Origin: Gottfriedia luciferensis
GTDB taxonomy: Bacteria; Bacillota; Bacilli; Bacillales; Bacillaceae_G
Length of the DNA: 64,000 nucleotides
Assembly (NCBI RefSeq): GCF_001712755.1
Contig: NZ_MDKC01000023.1
Location: 124,001 to 188,000 of the forward strand
Direction: 5' to 3'
The position numbers were made by a program, and so were the translations under genes. The notes under the pieces are model-generated. The model ran no database searches. It was not told the DNA's origin and saw only the letters and a program-made list of their open reading frames with translations. Each line of letters opens with the position of its first letter. The stretch's first letter is position 1. Below, piece by piece: positions 1-9,939 of this stretch.

Positions 1-57
1 AAGTTACATAATAAATTTCGGGAAGTGAAATAACATTATATAAGAAAGGATGAGTTT

Positions 58-816
58 ATGAATATATTTAAACAATTTTGGTTTAGTTTATACTCTCCAA
101 AAACAATATCAAGATATAGACTCCAAAAAATCGGTAAAACAATCTTTTTTCTTTTCCTACTTGCAATTTTATATACTCTTCCGGGTTTCTTTTCATTTGA
201 AAAAAACGTGAAGCTTCAGGTGAACAATGTTTCTCATTTGCTTAAAGATAATATTCAGTCAATTTCTTTAAACAAAGGAGCTATATCAATTAACGATAAT
301 ACGCCGTTCGAACGAAATATCGGCGATTATAAATATGCTTTTTATCCAAATGAAACAGTTATTCCTTCAAAATTAAAAAATGAACAATTTGCTGTTGTTG
401 TTTTAAAAAATAGAGTAATTATTAAAAATGATAAAGGCGAGCAAGATTTCCCTTACCCTTCATTAAAATCTAAAAAAATAAACAAAGCAGACGTTTCAAA
501 TTTTATTAAAAATATAAAAGAAGCTCTTCCAGTATTTTTAATCGCATTATTTTTCTTATTTTATTTAGGATCTAGTATCTTCATATTTATAGTTGCTACA
601 TTATTAGCGTTTTTAACAGCTTTATTTAAGTCGACTAAGCACTTACCTTTTAGACAACGCTTTGCAATGGTTTCATATAGCTTAACACTACCGACTGTTA
701 TCTATTTATTGCTAGGATTATTGAAAATCAATATACCATTCCAAACATTAATTTTTATTTTAATAACAGTTGCTATGTACACTTTAACAATTAAAAATTT
801 ACCTACTAAAAAATAA
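58..816 (+). CDS. yqgB: DUF1189 family membrane protein (YqgB-like)
   Basis: A 252-residue integral membrane protein with one hydrophobic segment near residues 25-47 and a cluster of three to four more from about residue 155 to the end. An extracytoplasmic loop rich in charged and polar residues lies between them. The N-terminal pattern (FWFSLYSPKTISRYR, then a membrane helix) is typical of the DUF1189 family, whose B. subtilis member YqgB sits at the same place next to yqfZ and ispG. The start has a GGATGAG Shine-Dalgarno sequence. No biochemical function is known for the family. The assignment rests on sequence style plus conserved gene order. Confidence 0.75.
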   Translation: MNIFKQFWFSLYSPKTISRYRLQKIGKTIFFLFLLAILYTLPGFFSFEKNVKLQVNNVSHLLKDNIQSISLNKGAISINDNTPFERNIGDYKYAFYPNETVIPSKLKNEQFAVVVLKNRVIIKNDKGEQDFPYPSLKSKKINKADVSNFIKNIKEALPVFLIALFFLFYLGSSIFIFIVATLLAFLTALFKSTKHLPFRQRFAMVSYSLTLPTVIYLLLGLLKINIPFQTLIFILITVAMYTLTIKNLPTKK

Positions 817-824
817 TGTTTACT

Positions 825-853
825 GAAGTGTGACTCACACTTCTTTTTTTTTT
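825..853 (+). terminator. Rho-independent terminator after the DUF1189 gene
   Basis: An 8-bp stem (GAAGTGTG / CACACTTC) with a 3-nt loop is followed by eleven T. It closes the first transcription unit. Confidence 0.85.
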
Positions 854-935
854 GCTAAAATATTTATTAGTCCAAGCTCCTAATAGGAATATTCGTTGTG
901 GACAAGCATATAGTCTACAAAAGGAGTGATTATTA

Positions 936-1268
936 ATGAAAAAAATAGCTTTTTTACTTGGTTCTTTATTGCTTGCATATATAATATTCTTTGATTTACA
1001 AGTAGGGACGATCCCAACTAAACATATTGCTACAGTGGCAAAAGCAACAAAATCTGAAACAAAATCAACCTCACTTCCAAAATTTGAAAAAATTCAAGTT
1101 AAAAACGGTGACACTGTTTTAGGAATTATCGAAGACCTTAACCCCGATTTTAACCAGCCAATTAGCCAAATCACAAAAGATTTTAGTGCGTTAAACAATG
1201 GTCTTTCACCTACTAAAATTCAAAGTGGAAAATCATATAAATTCCCAATTTACTCTTCACAAAAATAA
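936..1268 (+). CDS. yqfZ: LysM-domain-like exported protein (YqfZ-like)
   Basis: A 110-residue protein with an N-terminal hydrophobic segment (residues 4-22) that looks like a signal peptide or membrane anchor. A short Ser/Thr/Lys-rich linker follows. From about residue 52 there is a LysM-like region starting QVKNGDTVLGII, the usual opening of peptidoglycan-binding LysM modules. AAAAGGAGTGA precedes the ATG. B. subtilis has the LysM protein YqfZ at the same position, upstream of ispG. It is likely cell-wall associated. The exact wall role is unknown. Confidence 0.7.
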   Translation: MKKIAFLLGSLLLAYIIFFDLQVGTIPTKHIATVAKATKSETKSTSLPKFEKIQVKNGDTVLGIIEDLNPDFNQPISQITKDFSALNNGLSPTKIQSGKSYKFPIYSSQK

Positions 1269-1385
1269 AATTTGTGATATATTTCTTTAGAACCAGTTGA
1301 TAAAATGAGTAATCATGAAGAAAATATGATAATGTAGATTTATACAAAATAGAAATAAAGTTATTTTTGAAGGAGCGAGTTACTC

Positions 1386-2486
1386 GTGAACGAAATTACA
1401 CATAGAAGTAAAACACGTGCAGTTAAAGTAGGTAATGTGGTTGTTGGTGGAGCAAATGAAATTTCAATCCAAAGTATGACTACAACAAAAACACACGATG
1501 TTGAAGCAACAGTTGCAGAAATCAAACGACTAGAAGAAGCTGGATGTCAGATTGTTCGAGTGGCAGTACCTGACGAAAGAGCTGCAAATGCAATCGCTGA
1601 TATTAAAAAACAAATTAACATACCACTTGTTGCAGATATACACTTTGATTATAAATTAGCCTTAAAAGCAATTGAAGGCGGAGTAGATAAAATAAGAATT
1701 AATCCAGGTAATATCGGTCGTAAAGAAAAAGTTGAGGCAGTAGTAAATGCTGCTAAAGCTAAAGGAATTCCGATTCGTATCGGTGTTAATGCTGGTTCAT
1801 TAGAAAAACGAATCTTAGAGAAATATGGTTACCCAACTGCTGATGGAATGGTTGAAAGTGCATTACATCATATTAAAATACTTGAAGATTTAGATTTCCA
1901 TGACATCATCGTTTCGATGAAAGCATCAGATGTAAACCTTGCGATTGAAGCATATGAAAAAGCTTCAAAAGCATTCGATTATCCTTTACATTTAGGTATT
2001 ACTGAATCAGGTACATTGTTTGCTGGTACTGTTAAGAGTGCCGCTGGTTTAGGTGCAATCATTAGTAAAGGGATCGGAAATACAATGCGTATCTCATTAA
2101 GCGCAGATCCAGTTGAAGAAGTAAAAGTTGCAAGAGAATTACTTAAATCTTTCGGTTTATCATCAAATGCTGCGACATTAATTTCATGTCCTACATGTGG
2201 TCGAATTGAAATTGACTTAATTAGTATTGCGAATGATGTTGAAGAGTACATTTCAACATTAAAAGTACCAATTAAAGTTGCCGTTCTTGGATGTGCAGTA
2301 AACGGTCCTGGTGAAGCACGTGAAGCAGATATCGGTATTGCTGGAGCTCGTGGTGAAGGATTACTATTCCGTCACGGGGAAATCGTACGAAAAGTACCAG
2401 AAGCAACAATGGTTGAAGAACTAAAACGCGAAATCGACATCATTGCCAAAGAAAAACTAGCTGAACTAGAAGCAGCAAAAGGTTAA
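1386..2486 (+). CDS. ispG: 4-hydroxy-3-methylbut-2-enyl diphosphate synthase (flavodoxin)
   Basis: A 366-residue IspG (GcpE) that converts MEcPP to HMBPP in the penultimate step of the MEP isoprenoid pathway. An N-terminal TIM-barrel-like part ([16 protein letters not shown]) is followed by the C-terminal [4Fe-4S] domain with Cys268, Cys271 and Cys303 and the cluster-ligating Glu310 in GCAVNGPGE. Length is standard for the bacterial short form. Translation starts at GTG behind GGAGCGAG. It stands alone between its own promoter region and a strong hairpin at 2494. Its pathway partner ispH is at 30776 in this window. Confidence 0.97.
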   Translation: MNEITHRSKTRAVKVGNVVVGGANEISIQSMTTTKTHDVEATVAEIKRLEEAGCQIVRVAVPDERAANAIADIKKQINIPLVADIHFDYKLALKAIEGGVDKIRINPGNIGRKEKVEAVVNAAKAKGIPIRIGVNAGSLEKRILEKYGYPTADGMVESALHHIKILEDLDFHDIIVSMKASDVNLAIEAYEKASKAFDYPLHLGITESGTLFAGTVKSAAGLGAIISKGIGNTMRISLSADPVEEVKVARELLKSFGLSSNAATLISCPTCGRIEIDLISIANDVEEYISTLKVPIKVAVLGCAVNGPGEAREADIGIAGARGEGLLFRHGEIVRKVPEATMVEELKREIDIIAKEKLAELEAAKG

Positions 2487-2493
2487 TAATAAC

Positions 2494-2528
2494 AAAAAGG
2501 TTAAGGACATTGCTCCTTAACCTTTTTT
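2494..2528. terminator. Bidirectional terminator between ispG and cysA
   Basis: A 12-bp stem (AAAAGGTTAAGG / CCTTAACCTTTT) with an 8-nt loop has a T run on the plus strand and an A run on the other side. It can serve the convergent ispG and sulfate-transporter transcripts. Confidence 0.85.
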
Positions 2529-2545
2529 ATACTTTTCTAATCTTG

Positions 2546-3628
2546 TCAGATCGAATAATCTTGAGGAATAAATACCTTCAATTCATTTGGACGGACAAAT
2601 ACCCTTTCTCCAAGTTGAATATTTAGCTCGTAAAATAATTCGTTCATGAGTTCAATTTCAACATAATCATTTGTATCCTCTCGTAGAACCTCCACATATA
2701 CGATCGGTCCTACAGCATGAATATGGGTTACGATTGCACTGATCGAAGTTTGATTTGTTTCAAACTTTTCGATTGTAATTTGATGAGGACGAACATAACC
2801 GGTAACCTCTTTATGTTCTTTATGTTCTTGTTCAACTAATTCTGGTAATGGAATTTCTAATCCTCCACTTATTAAGCTTCCTTTATTTATTCTTCCATGA
2901 AATAAATTTACTTTGCCAAGAAAATCATAAACAAACGGACTTGCTGGTGTATGGTAAACTTCCTCAGGTGTTCCAATTTGTTCAATCGTCCCGCCATTCA
3001 TAATGACAACTCGATCTGCAACTTCAAGTGCTTCCTCTTGATCATGCGTTACAAATATACTCGTAATATGAATTTCATCATGGAGTTTACGTAACCATCT
3101 TCTTAAATCCTTTCTCACTTTTGCATCCAATGCCCCAAATGGTTCATCTAATAATAATACACTTGGTTCAACAGCCAATGCTCTTGCTAATGCAACACGT
3201 TGTCTTTGGCCACCAGATAATTGAGAAGGAAATCGATTTGCAAAGCTTTCTAATTTTACTAAAGATAGTAATTCCATCACTTTCTCATTAATTTTTCTTT
3301 TTAAAGGACGTGTAGCTCTTGGTCTAACCTTCAAACCAAAAGCAATATTTTCAAAAACAGTCATGTGCTGAAATAAAGCATAATGCTGGAATACAAATCC
3401 TACATTTCTTTCTTTCACTTGCACATTTGCTACATCCTGATCTTCAAAAAATATTTCACCCAAATCTGGATTCTCTAAACCGGCAATGATTCGCAACAAT
3501 GTTGTTTTACCAGACCCAGATGGACCTAATAAAGCAACTAATTCCCCTTTTTTAATATTTAAATCAATTCCTTTTAAGGCAGTTTCATTTTCATAACTTT
3601 TCATTACATTTGAAACTTTAATTGACAT
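2546..3628 (-). CDS. cysA: Sulfate/thiosulfate ABC transporter ATP-binding protein
   Basis: The energising subunit of a sulfate importer, about 360 residues. Seen directly are Walker A (GPSGSGKTT), the Q-loop (FVFQHYALF), the signature LSGGQ, Walker B with [11 protein letters not shown], and the H-loop (VTHDQEEA). A TOBE-like C-terminal regulatory region follows from about residue 240. The start is placed at 3628 because GGAGAGGATTGT precedes this ATG; an upstream in-frame start at 3670 would overlap cysW without a good ribosome site. It is the last gene of sbp-cysT-cysW-cysA, so specificity follows from that context. Confidence 0.93.
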   Translation of the reverse strand: MSIKVSNVMKSYENETALKGIDLNIKKGELVALLGPSGSGKTTLLRIIAGLENPDLGEIFFEDQDVANVQVKERNVGFVFQHYALFQHMTVFENIAFGLKVRPRATRPLKRKINEKVMELLSLVKLESFANRFPSQLSGGQRQRVALARALAVEPSVLLLDEPFGALDAKVRKDLRRWLRKLHDEIHITSIFVTHDQEEALEVADRVVIMNGGTIEQIGTPEEVYHTPASPFVYDFLGKVNLFHGRINKGSLISGGLEIPLPELVEQEHKEHKEVTGYVRPHQITIEKFETNQTSISAIVTHIHAVGPIVYVEVLREDTNDYVEIELMNELFYELNIQLGERVFVRPNELKVFIPQDYSI

Positions 3629-3639
3629 ACAATCCTCTC

Positions 3640-4521
3640 CTATTGTTTCTCTTCCTTTAGAACTTTCCATTCAATAATATTTTTAATAACTAATGTCAGA
3701 ATCGCAAAAATGGACATGAGTGACGCAACTGTATATGCTTGTGGAAATTGGTACTCATTATATAAATTTTCAATTTGAAGTGGCATTGTAATTGTTTCGC
3801 CGCGAATATGTCCAGATACAACAGATACAGCACCAAATTCTCCAACCGCTCTTGCATTGCATAATATAACGCCATACAAAAGTCCCCATTTAATTTTCGG
3901 AAGTGTCACCTTCCAAAAAATATGCCATCCGTTCGCACCCAAAGTTAGCGCAGCCTCTTCTTCAGCACTGCCTGTTGCCTGCATAACCGCAATTAATTCT
4001 TTCGCAACAAAAGGCAAAGTGACAAAAATTGTTGCTAAAACAATTCCAGGTGTTGAAAAAATGATTTTCAAATTATGTTCCTTTAACCAACCACCAAAAA
4101 TCCCATTATTCGGACTAAATAATAGAACAAATAAAAATCCTGCTACAACTGGCGACACTGCAAAAGGTAGTTCAATTAAAGTTACTAATATATTTTTTCC
4201 TTTAAAATTAAATTTCGTTGTAGCCCAGGCAATCGAAACACCAAAAATTGCATTAAGCGGTAACGTAATAATCGTTACCAAAAACGTCAATTTAATTGCT
4301 GCTAACGTCTCATCATTTACAATCGCTTCTTTATAAACTCCAAAACCATCTTGTAAGGCCTTTATAAAAATTGAAACTAATGGAAGAAATAAAAATAACG
4401 CTAAAAAAAGTATGACAATACTAATTAACATGATCTGAATCGTATTGCCGTTCAATTTTGCTCTTTTATCAGTATTAGCATTCACTTCTAGTTCTCTCAC
4501 AATCTTAAATTCTCTTTCCAT
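3640..4521 (-). CDS. cysW: Sulfate ABC transporter permease CysW
   Basis: A 293-residue inner-membrane permease with about six transmembrane helices and the cytoplasmic coupling (EAA) loop reading [19 protein letters not shown], where the permease contacts the ATPase. It begins 2 nt downstream of the cysT stop and runs into cysA, so translation is probably coupled. In this family CysW pairs with CysT as a heterodimer. Length and motifs are normal. Confidence 0.92.
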   Translation of the reverse strand: MEREFKIVRELEVNANTDKRAKLNGNTIQIMLISIVILFLALFLFLPLVSIFIKALQDGFGVYKEAIVNDETLAAIKLTFLVTIITLPLNAIFGVSIAWATTKFNFKGKNILVTLIELPFAVSPVVAGFLFVLLFSPNNGIFGGWLKEHNLKIIFSTPGIVLATIFVTLPFVAKELIAVMQATGSAEEEAALTLGANGWHIFWKVTLPKIKWGLLYGVILCNARAVGEFGAVSVVSGHIRGETITMPLQIENLYNEYQFPQAYTVASLMSIFAILTLVIKNIIEWKVLKEEKQ

Positions 4522-4523
4522 TC

Positions 4524-5354
4524 TTAACCCTTACCCCCTTGAACAAAAGCACGATTTGCGTATCTTTGAAAAATACTAATGATCAATAAGAGTAAAAAAG
4601 AAGTTACTAATAACACAACAGCAAGTGCGGTTGCGCCCGAGTAATCATATTGCTCTAATTTTGTCATAATTAACAAGGGTGTAATTTCAGTCTTCATTGG
4701 CATATTTCCCGAAATAAACACGACAGACCCATACTCACCTAAGGATCTTGCGAATGCTAAAGAAAATCCAGTCAATAATGCTGGTAAAATCCCCGGAAAA
4801 ATTACTTTCCAAAAAATTTGAAAACGGTTTGCACCTAGACTTGCTGCTGCTTCCTCAACATCTTTTTGAAAATTTTCAAGAACAGGTTGAACCATCCTAA
4901 CTACAAATGGTAACCCGATAAATGTAAGAGCTATAATAATCCCAAGTGGTGTATAAGCTATTTTGAAAGAGAAAAATTTACCAACCCAACCATCAGGAGA
5001 ATACAATGTAGTTAAAGTAATACCAGCAACTGCAGTCGGTAATGCAAAAGGTAAATCAATGAATGCATCTACAATTCGTTTACCAGGAAAACGATAACGT
5101 ACAAGCACCCAAGCTACTAATAAACCAAAAACAGCGTTAATAATCGCAGCAATAAAGGCAGTTCCAAAACTTACTTTATAAGACATTAGTACTCTATGTT
5201 CACTAACAATTTTTATAAATTTTGACCAACCTATATCGAAAGAATGCAAAAACAGCACCGATACCGGAAGAAAAATAAAAAAACTTATATATAATATTGA
5301 AAATCCAAATGTTAATCCAAATCCAGGTAGGATTCTTTTCTGCTTCTTAAACAA
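4524..5354 (-). CDS. cysT: Sulfate ABC transporter permease CysT
   Basis: The second permease subunit, 276 residues and about six membrane helices. The EAA coupling loop is seen as DVEEAAASLGANRFQIFWKV, and the end of the protein is again hydrophobic. The start is a TTG preceded by AAGGAGG at 11 nt, slightly wide but the only good site. It forms the membrane channel with CysW. About 110 nt separate it from sbp, with no terminator, so the four genes look like one operon. Confidence 0.92.
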   Translation of the reverse strand: MFKKQKRILPGFGLTFGFSILYISFFIFLPVSVLFLHSFDIGWSKFIKIVSEHRVLMSYKVSFGTAFIAAIINAVFGLLVAWVLVRYRFPGKRIVDAFIDLPFALPTAVAGITLTTLYSPDGWVGKFFSFKIAYTPLGIIIALTFIGLPFVVRMVQPVLENFQKDVEEAAASLGANRFQIFWKVIFPGILPALLTGFSLAFARSLGEYGSVVFISGNMPMKTEITPLLIMTKLEQYDYSGATALAVVLLVTSFLLLLIISIFQRYANRAFVQGGKG

Positions 5355-5462
5355 ATTTTGTCAATCCTCCTTAAAATAAAAATCAAATAAAGAAGACTTG
5401 GCTTAAGCTCTAGTAAAACGCCCAATAAAGTCCAATGTCCTCCTTATTTTCCACTTACGTGA

Positions 5463-6512
5463 TTATTGATAAATTTGGTCAAATACTCCACCATCATCAA
5501 AATGCTTCGATTGAGCTTTACCCCATCCTCCGAAATCTTTATCAATTGTTAACAGTGGCAGGCTAGGATATTGTTCACTATATTTAGCGAGTATCTCTTT
5601 ATCTCTTGGACGATAATAATTTTCGGCGATGATCTTTTGACCTTCTTTGCTATAAAGATAAGATAAGTACGCCTTTGCTACTTCTTCGGTTTTCTTTTCC
5701 TTCACATTTTTATCAACAACCGCAACAGGTGGCTCAGCTAGAATACTAATCGAAGGATATACAATTTTATATTTCCCCTCACCTAATTCCTTCTCTGAAA
5801 GTAATGCTTCATTTTCCCATGCAATTAACACATCTCCAATTCCTTTTTCAACAAATGTAGTTGTTGAACCACGTGCACCAGTATCTAATACTGGAACGTT
5901 TTTATATAATTTCTTCATAAACGCTTTTACTTTTTTCTCATCGCCATTATATTTTTTGTCTGCATAGCCCCAAGCAGCTAAATAATTCCACCTTGCACCA
6001 CCCGAAGTTTTTGGATTTGGAGTAATGACTTGAACTCCTTTTTTCGTTAAATCATCCCAATCCTTAATATTTTTCGGATTTCCTTTCCTTACTAAAAAAA
6101 CAATTGTTGATGTATAAGGAGTTGAATTGTATTTAAATTCTTTTTGCCAATTAGGGGATATTAGTTGTGCCTTTTCATTGATCGAATCAATATCATATCC
6201 AAGAGCTAGTGTAACTACATCAGCATCTAAACCGTCGATTACTGCTCTAGCTTGCTTTCCAGAACCACCATGAGACTGCTTAATTGTTACAGTTTGGTGA
6301 TGTTCTTTTTCCCAATATTTACTAAAAGCTTTATTATAATTTTCATATAATTCACGAGTTGGATCATAAGAAACATTTAACAATTCCACTTTTTTATTTG
6401 CCGCTTCAGTATTAGTAGCCTCAGATTTATCATCCTTCAAGGTCGCATACAATACTCCCGAAACTGCTAATACAACAACTACTGAACTAATAACCCATTT
6501 CTTTGCCCCCAC
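5463..6512 (-). CDS. sbp: Sulfate-binding protein of the ABC importer
   Basis: A 349-residue extracytoplasmic solute-binding protein of the sulfate/thiosulfate family. Family motifs include [14 protein letters not shown] near the N-terminus, [13 protein letters not shown], and [18 protein letters not shown], which form the oxyanion site. The N-terminus has a hydrophobic segment (about residues 8-24) but no lipobox cysteine, so it is either cleaved or stays as a membrane anchor; most Gram-positive homologues are lipoproteins. The start is GTG behind GAGGGGC. It is the first gene of the operon. The 330-nt leader holds a hairpin and a structured repeat. Confidence 0.93.
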   Translation of the reverse strand: MGAKKWVISSVVVVLAVSGVLYATLKDDKSEATNTEAANKKVELLNVSYDPTRELYENYNKAFSKYWEKEHHQTVTIKQSHGGSGKQARAVIDGLDADVVTLALGYDIDSINEKAQLISPNWQKEFKYNSTPYTSTIVFLVRKGNPKNIKDWDDLTKKGVQVITPNPKTSGGARWNYLAAWGYADKKYNGDEKKVKAFMKKLYKNVPVLDTGARGSTTTFVEKGIGDVLIAWENEALLSEKELGEGKYKIVYPSISILAEPPVAVVDKNVKEKKTEEVAKAYLSYLYSKEGQKIIAENYYRPRDKEILAKYSEQYPSLPLLTIDKDFGGWGKAQSKHFDDGGVFDQIYQ

Positions 6513-6626
6513 AATAATCTGCCCCTCTCAATTTCAATTTTCCGATTTTTATTTGTACCCACCTCTACACTTCAACACATTAAAATCTCCCCTTTAAGGC
6601 ACAAATGTAAAGAAAACTCGTCGATT

Positions 6627-6717
6627 GCCTAGCCTTTTAGGCGAAGGCAGAGACGTAGTTGCACTTATACTTTATTCCTATAATTGGCCACTACGCCGAG
6701 TACTCCTCATCGCTGCC
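6627..6717. repeat. Structured GC-richer intergenic element (copy 1)
   Basis: A stretch clearly richer in GC than its surroundings. It holds nested inverted repeats: GCCTA/TAGGC (6627-6643), GGCAG (6646) with CTGCC (6713), and CGTAGT (6654) with ACTACG (6690). Layout and words such as GAGGAG and GGCGAAG resemble the element at 8029-8160, so both may belong to one family of structured Bacillaceae intergenic repeats. It lies in the leader of the sbp operon. A riboswitch role was considered, but no S-box or T-box motif was seen. Confidence 0.5.
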
Positions 6718-6736
6718 AATTTATCCTTTTTAAAGT

Positions 6737-6772
6737 GCAAAAAGACCCTTAACTAATGAAAATAGTTAAGGG
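6737..6772 (-). terminator. Terminator-like hairpin in the sbp operon leader
   Basis: A 10-bp perfect stem (CCCTTAACTA / TAGTTAAGGG) with a 7-nt loop. On the minus strand it runs into TCTTTTT. No minus-strand gene lies directly upstream (the region to 7967 is plus-strand), so it is either an attenuator of the sbp operon leader or a boundary for distant read-through. Confidence 0.5.
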
Positions 6773-6956
6773 CCTTTGGTCTTCCAATCAGCCATATTGA
6801 TTTTTTATATAAGCTTAATAATAAACAGACTATTCCTATGTGTCAACTATGATTTTAGAAAATTTTAAATTATTTCTCTTATTTTTAACTTTTTATACAA
6901 TCCTCATTGTATACTCATTATATTTACTATTTACATTAAATTTTATGGAGGATTTC

Positions 6957-7721
6957 ATGCTAATTGAGTCATATTTTAAACACATCCGTTTAAATAAACC
7001 CCAAACAATTTCATATTCCTCATTAAAACAAATTCATAAACACCACTTACTTTCAATACCATTTGAAAATATCGATATTATTTCTCAAATACCGCTCTCA
7101 ATGAATCCTTCTGAAATTATGAAAAAAATAGCAAATGGTAAGCGTGGTGGGATTTGTTTTGAAACGAATTCATTACTTTTTTCAGTTCTACAGGAATTAG
7201 GTTTCAATGTATCATTTATTTCAACTAAATTTTGGAATGAAGAAAAACAGTGTTGGAATCCCGAATTTTCACATTTATCAATATTAGTCAAAATTGACAA
7301 TCAAAACTATCTCGCAGACGTAGGAATTGGTGGCGGTTTTTTAGAACCACTCTTGCTTCGTGACCATTATGAATACTCAGATTCAAATGGATCCTATCGA
7401 ATGATTAAACAAGACGATTCGAATTTCATACTTCAAAAATTCAGTGGAATTTGGAAGGATTTACTTTTCATTTCAACTATCCCAAAACAGCTCCAACAAT
7501 TCGAAGAACAATTTCTATACTTCCAAACTAGTAATGAAACAATTTTCACCCAATATAAAATCGTCAACTTATTAACGAAAGAAGGAAGAATTTCATTATC
7601 AGATCACCAATTAAAAGTAACGAAAAATCATAGAATCTGTCTAACTGAAATAAAAAGTCAAAATGAGTGGCAATCCATTTTTAATAATCTATTTAATCAA
7701 AAAGCAGAAATAAAAGGTTAA
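6957..7721 (+). CDS. Arylamine N-acetyltransferase
   Basis: A 254-residue member of the NAT family, which moves acetyl from acetyl-CoA to arylamines and related amines. The Cys-His-Asp catalytic triad is visible: Cys67 in RGGICFETN, His106 in FSHLSILV and Asp121 in YLADVGIGG. The start is set at 6957 because GGAGG stands 5 nt before this ATG. The open frame extends upstream to 6840, but that stretch is hydrophobic AT-rich sequence without a ribosome site. It is a single gene divergent from the sulfate operon. The natural substrate is unknown. Confidence 0.9.
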   Translation: MLIESYFKHIRLNKPQTISYSSLKQIHKHHLLSIPFENIDIISQIPLSMNPSEIMKKIANGKRGGICFETNSLLFSVLQELGFNVSFISTKFWNEEKQCWNPEFSHLSILVKIDNQNYLADVGIGGGFLEPLLLRDHYEYSDSNGSYRMIKQDDSNFILQKFSGIWKDLLFISTIPKQLQQFEEQFLYFQTSNETIFTQYKIVNLLTKEGRISLSDHQLKVTKNHRICLTEIKSQNEWQSIFNNLFNQKAEIKG

Positions 7722-7835
7722 ACGATTTTGCCATACCTGAATATTTCCCTTTTACTCCCTTTACTCCTAAAACTTCTAATAAATTAGTTAATTTTGCACA
7801 AATTAACTGTAATCGAAGTGAAGGGAGCAAATAAA

Positions 7836-7967
7836 TTGAAAAATCGCGAAAAGCAAAACAGCAATATAAGAGAAAGAAGAGAAGACGAAATAAATAATAT
7901 AAATCAGAGCCAAAAAAATAACCAACCACTTCCTCAGGCAAAGGATATTGAAGAAATAGAATATTAA
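7836..7967 (+). CDS. Small highly charged hypothetical protein (43 aa)
   Basis: A short open frame starting at TTG behind GAAGGGAGC. It encodes a hydrophilic protein (KNREKQNSNIRERREDEI at the N-terminus, then Asn/Gln-rich, ending DIEEIEY) with no membrane segment. A terminator follows within 10 nt of the stop, which supports a real transcription unit. Such small charged proteins are common in spore-formers, but no family is recognised. It could be non-coding despite the good signals. Confidence 0.5.
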   Translation: MKNREKQNSNIRERREDEINNINQSQKNNQPLPQAKDIEEIEY

Positions 7968-7975
7968 ATAAAAAT

Positions 7976-8000
7976 AAACCTTCTTTTTTAGAAGGTTTTA
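7976..8000 (+). terminator. Terminator after the 43-aa ORF
   Basis: AAACCTTCT / AGAAGGTTT stem followed by a T-rich tail. The same stem recurs at 8158-8187 on the far side of the structured element. Confidence 0.75.
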
Positions 8001-8028
8001 TTATGTAGACAAAATACTAAAATTTGAT

Positions 8029-8160
8029 TTTCAGACTGATTGCAAGCGCTTGTCTTTCGAGGCGCGAAGCCTGGTGAGGAGCGGAGTTACCTTAAACGGT
8101 AATGAGCACCGCAGACAGGCGAAGCAACGAAGAAAGCGAGCGTTTGTCAACAGTCTGAAA
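8029..8160. repeat. MITE-like structured element with long inverted ends (copy 2)
   Basis: A 132-bp element bounded by a perfect 10-bp inverted repeat (TTTCAGACTG at 8029, CAGTCTGAAA at 8151). The repeat continues imperfectly inwards for about 25 more bases (TGCAAGCGCTTGTCTTTCG against CGAAGAAAGCGAGCGTTTGTC). Inside is a GC-rich stem with GTTACC/GGTAA. It sits between two nearly identical terminator hairpins (7976-8000 and 8158-8187), as if it had landed in or duplicated one. No ORF. Compare copy 1 at 6627-6717. Confidence 0.6.
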
Positions 8161-8187
8161 CCTTCTAATTTAGAAGGTTTACTTTTT
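8158..8187. terminator. Hairpin 3' of the M20 peptidase gene
   Basis: AAACCTTCTAA / TTAGAAGGTTT stem, nearly the same sequence as the hairpin at 7976. The T-rich flank is better on the plus strand. Confidence 0.6.
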
Positions 8188-8188
8188 G

Positions 8189-9799
8189 TCATCTCATTTT
8201 ACTAATCATATGAATCACTTCTTCTACTATATAAGGCACTTCTTCAAAAGCATTTCTAATATGTAATCTCTCCGTTAACTTATGGGCATCTTTTCCGAAC
8301 GGTCCGATATTTAATACAGGCGCATTTAATTTTTCCATTAAACTAAAAGGTAAATTATAACTATCTCCCCATACAGGTGTGTTCAACTCGAATGCCGTCC
8401 ATCCGCCAGTCGAATCGCTGTAATTAACATAACTTAAGTCGCTTATTCCATTAAAATAGTGAATACGTTTTACAGGTAAATTAAACTGGTTATTAGCAAG
8501 CTCAGAAGAAAATTTAATACACTGCTCTACCAACTCATCTTCAGTAGAATTTATTGCTGGATAGTAAGGTGGCGCAAATAATATGATAATAGCAGGTGCA
8601 AGCTCCTGACATTCAATCATTAAATTGTCTGCAATTCTAAAGGACTTCTCACGATCATCCCACTCACTGTGCGAATGAATTTCTTTTTTTAGGTTCAACA
8701 CATATTCTTCGCCGAGCTTTTTTATTGCATATTGCTGCAAGTCTGTATATTGGATAACTTTTACTTTTCCAATTGGATTTACGTTATGTCTTTTACAAAT
8801 ATTTTCATATTCAAAATTACATTCTTCAGCAGCTTCATGTGCTATTTTTTCGAATAAATTAAAAACCTCAGAAGCATTTCTTTTCATTAAAAACACATTG
8901 TATAGCGCACATGAACGAAAAGGTGTTTGAGTCGAATACTCTAACCTCAAGTCCTTCTGCTGTAGTGTAACTGGTAACGGAGTCTTCTCACCAAAATCAG
9001 TCTCTTGAAATTCCTCATTCCACTCCATTTTTCTAGTTAAAAAAGATGCAATATATGGAGATGTTATCCCACTTAATGGTTCCCCAGCATGAGTTTCTTT
9101 TCCATAAAATAATGCTGCTGGCATTATTTTACCAATTGTACCAGAGTAAATATAATACTTTGGATCTCCTGGTTCTTGTGAGAATACGGGCTCACCATTT
9201 AAAAATAACTTAATATTCAAATCATATTCTTCCTGTAGATTGACAAGTGTTGAGACTGCGTCACGCATTCCAGCCGAATTTACCTCTTCATCAGGAACAG
9301 TTAATAATAAAAGATTAATTGGCCATTCCTCAATACTAGCTTTCTCAATAAGACTCATATGCATCGCAAGTCCCATTTTCATATCCATCGAACCACGACC
9401 AAATATATATTCACCAGAATTCAAATCATTTTGAACTTCTTTCGAAAATTCATTTAGCCGTTCATGAAAAGCATTTGTTAAATCCTCAATTTTTGTAGAC
9501 AGATGTTCAAGCTCACCATATTCTTCTGTATTTACCGTATCAAAATGACTGATCAGACAAATGGTATCTTTTATATCTGGCCTTTTATACAATGCAGTTA
9601 AAAATTTCCGACCTTTATCTGAATCATGTAACTTCAGTTGATGTGGTAGGTCTTTAAAATATTGCAAACCAGATAGCTTGTTAAATAAATTAATTGGAAA
9701 TTGCCGTTCCCCATCTGTTAACGTTATACTTTTCCAACTAACTAGCTCTGTAAGTAATGTTTTCAAGTTTTCAGGTGAATTCCATAGCATCTTATTCAT
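8189..9799 (-). CDS. M20 family metallopeptidase, RocB-like
   Basis: A 536-residue zinc-dependent M20-type peptidase. Metal-binding style motifs are seen: LISHFDTVN (first metal His/Asp), FGRGSMDMKMGLAMH (bridging Asp) and VPDEEVNSAGM (catalytic and metal Glu residues). Length and motifs fit the RocB type (arginine utilization protein) better than ordinary 380-residue carboxypeptidases. In B. subtilis rocB lies in the arginine-catabolism regulon, but no other roc gene is seen here, so the substrate is open. Standalone gene. Confidence 0.8.
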   Translation of the reverse strand: MNKMLWNSPENLKTLLTELVSWKSITLTDGERQFPINLFNKLSGLQYFKDLPHQLKLHDSDKGRKFLTALYKRPDIKDTICLISHFDTVNTEEYGELEHLSTKIEDLTNAFHERLNEFSKEVQNDLNSGEYIFGRGSMDMKMGLAMHMSLIEKASIEEWPINLLLLTVPDEEVNSAGMRDAVSTLVNLQEEYDLNIKLFLNGEPVFSQEPGDPKYYIYSGTIGKIMPAALFYGKETHAGEPLSGITSPYIASFLTRKMEWNEEFQETDFGEKTPLPVTLQQKDLRLEYSTQTPFRSCALYNVFLMKRNASEVFNLFEKIAHEAAEECNFEYENICKRHNVNPIGKVKVIQYTDLQQYAIKKLGEEYVLNLKKEIHSHSEWDDREKSFRIADNLMIECQELAPAIIILFAPPYYPAINSTEDELVEQCIKFSSELANNQFNLPVKRIHYFNGISDLSYVNYSDSTGGWTAFELNTPVWGDSYNLPFSLMEKLNAPVLNIGPFGKDAHKLTERLHIRNAFEEVPYIVEEVIHMISKMR

Positions 9800-9939
9800 A
9801 TCTGTCCCCCATAATCATTCTGTAGTTTAAGTTTCAATATCTCTAAGATTGTTAATAGGTAATTCGATCAATATCTCACCTATTCTAGAAATGTAACTTA
9901 ATACCTTTTTTTAATAGTAGAAACGATAAAAAATAAAAA

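Noticed and set aside
3857..4336. 159-codon open frame on the plus strand
   Set aside because: It lies fully inside cysW on the opposite strand. cysW has full family motifs.
6600..6800. SAM (S-box) riboswitch or cysteine T-box upstream of sbp
   Set aside because: No AGAGAGGTGGAGGG-type S-box core and no GGGTGGNACCGCG T-box were found on the minus strand.
7693..7941. 82-codon hydrophobic frame on the minus strand
   Set aside because: It overlaps the end of the NAT gene and the 43-aa plus-strand gene, which has a ribosome site and terminator; the minus frame has neither.
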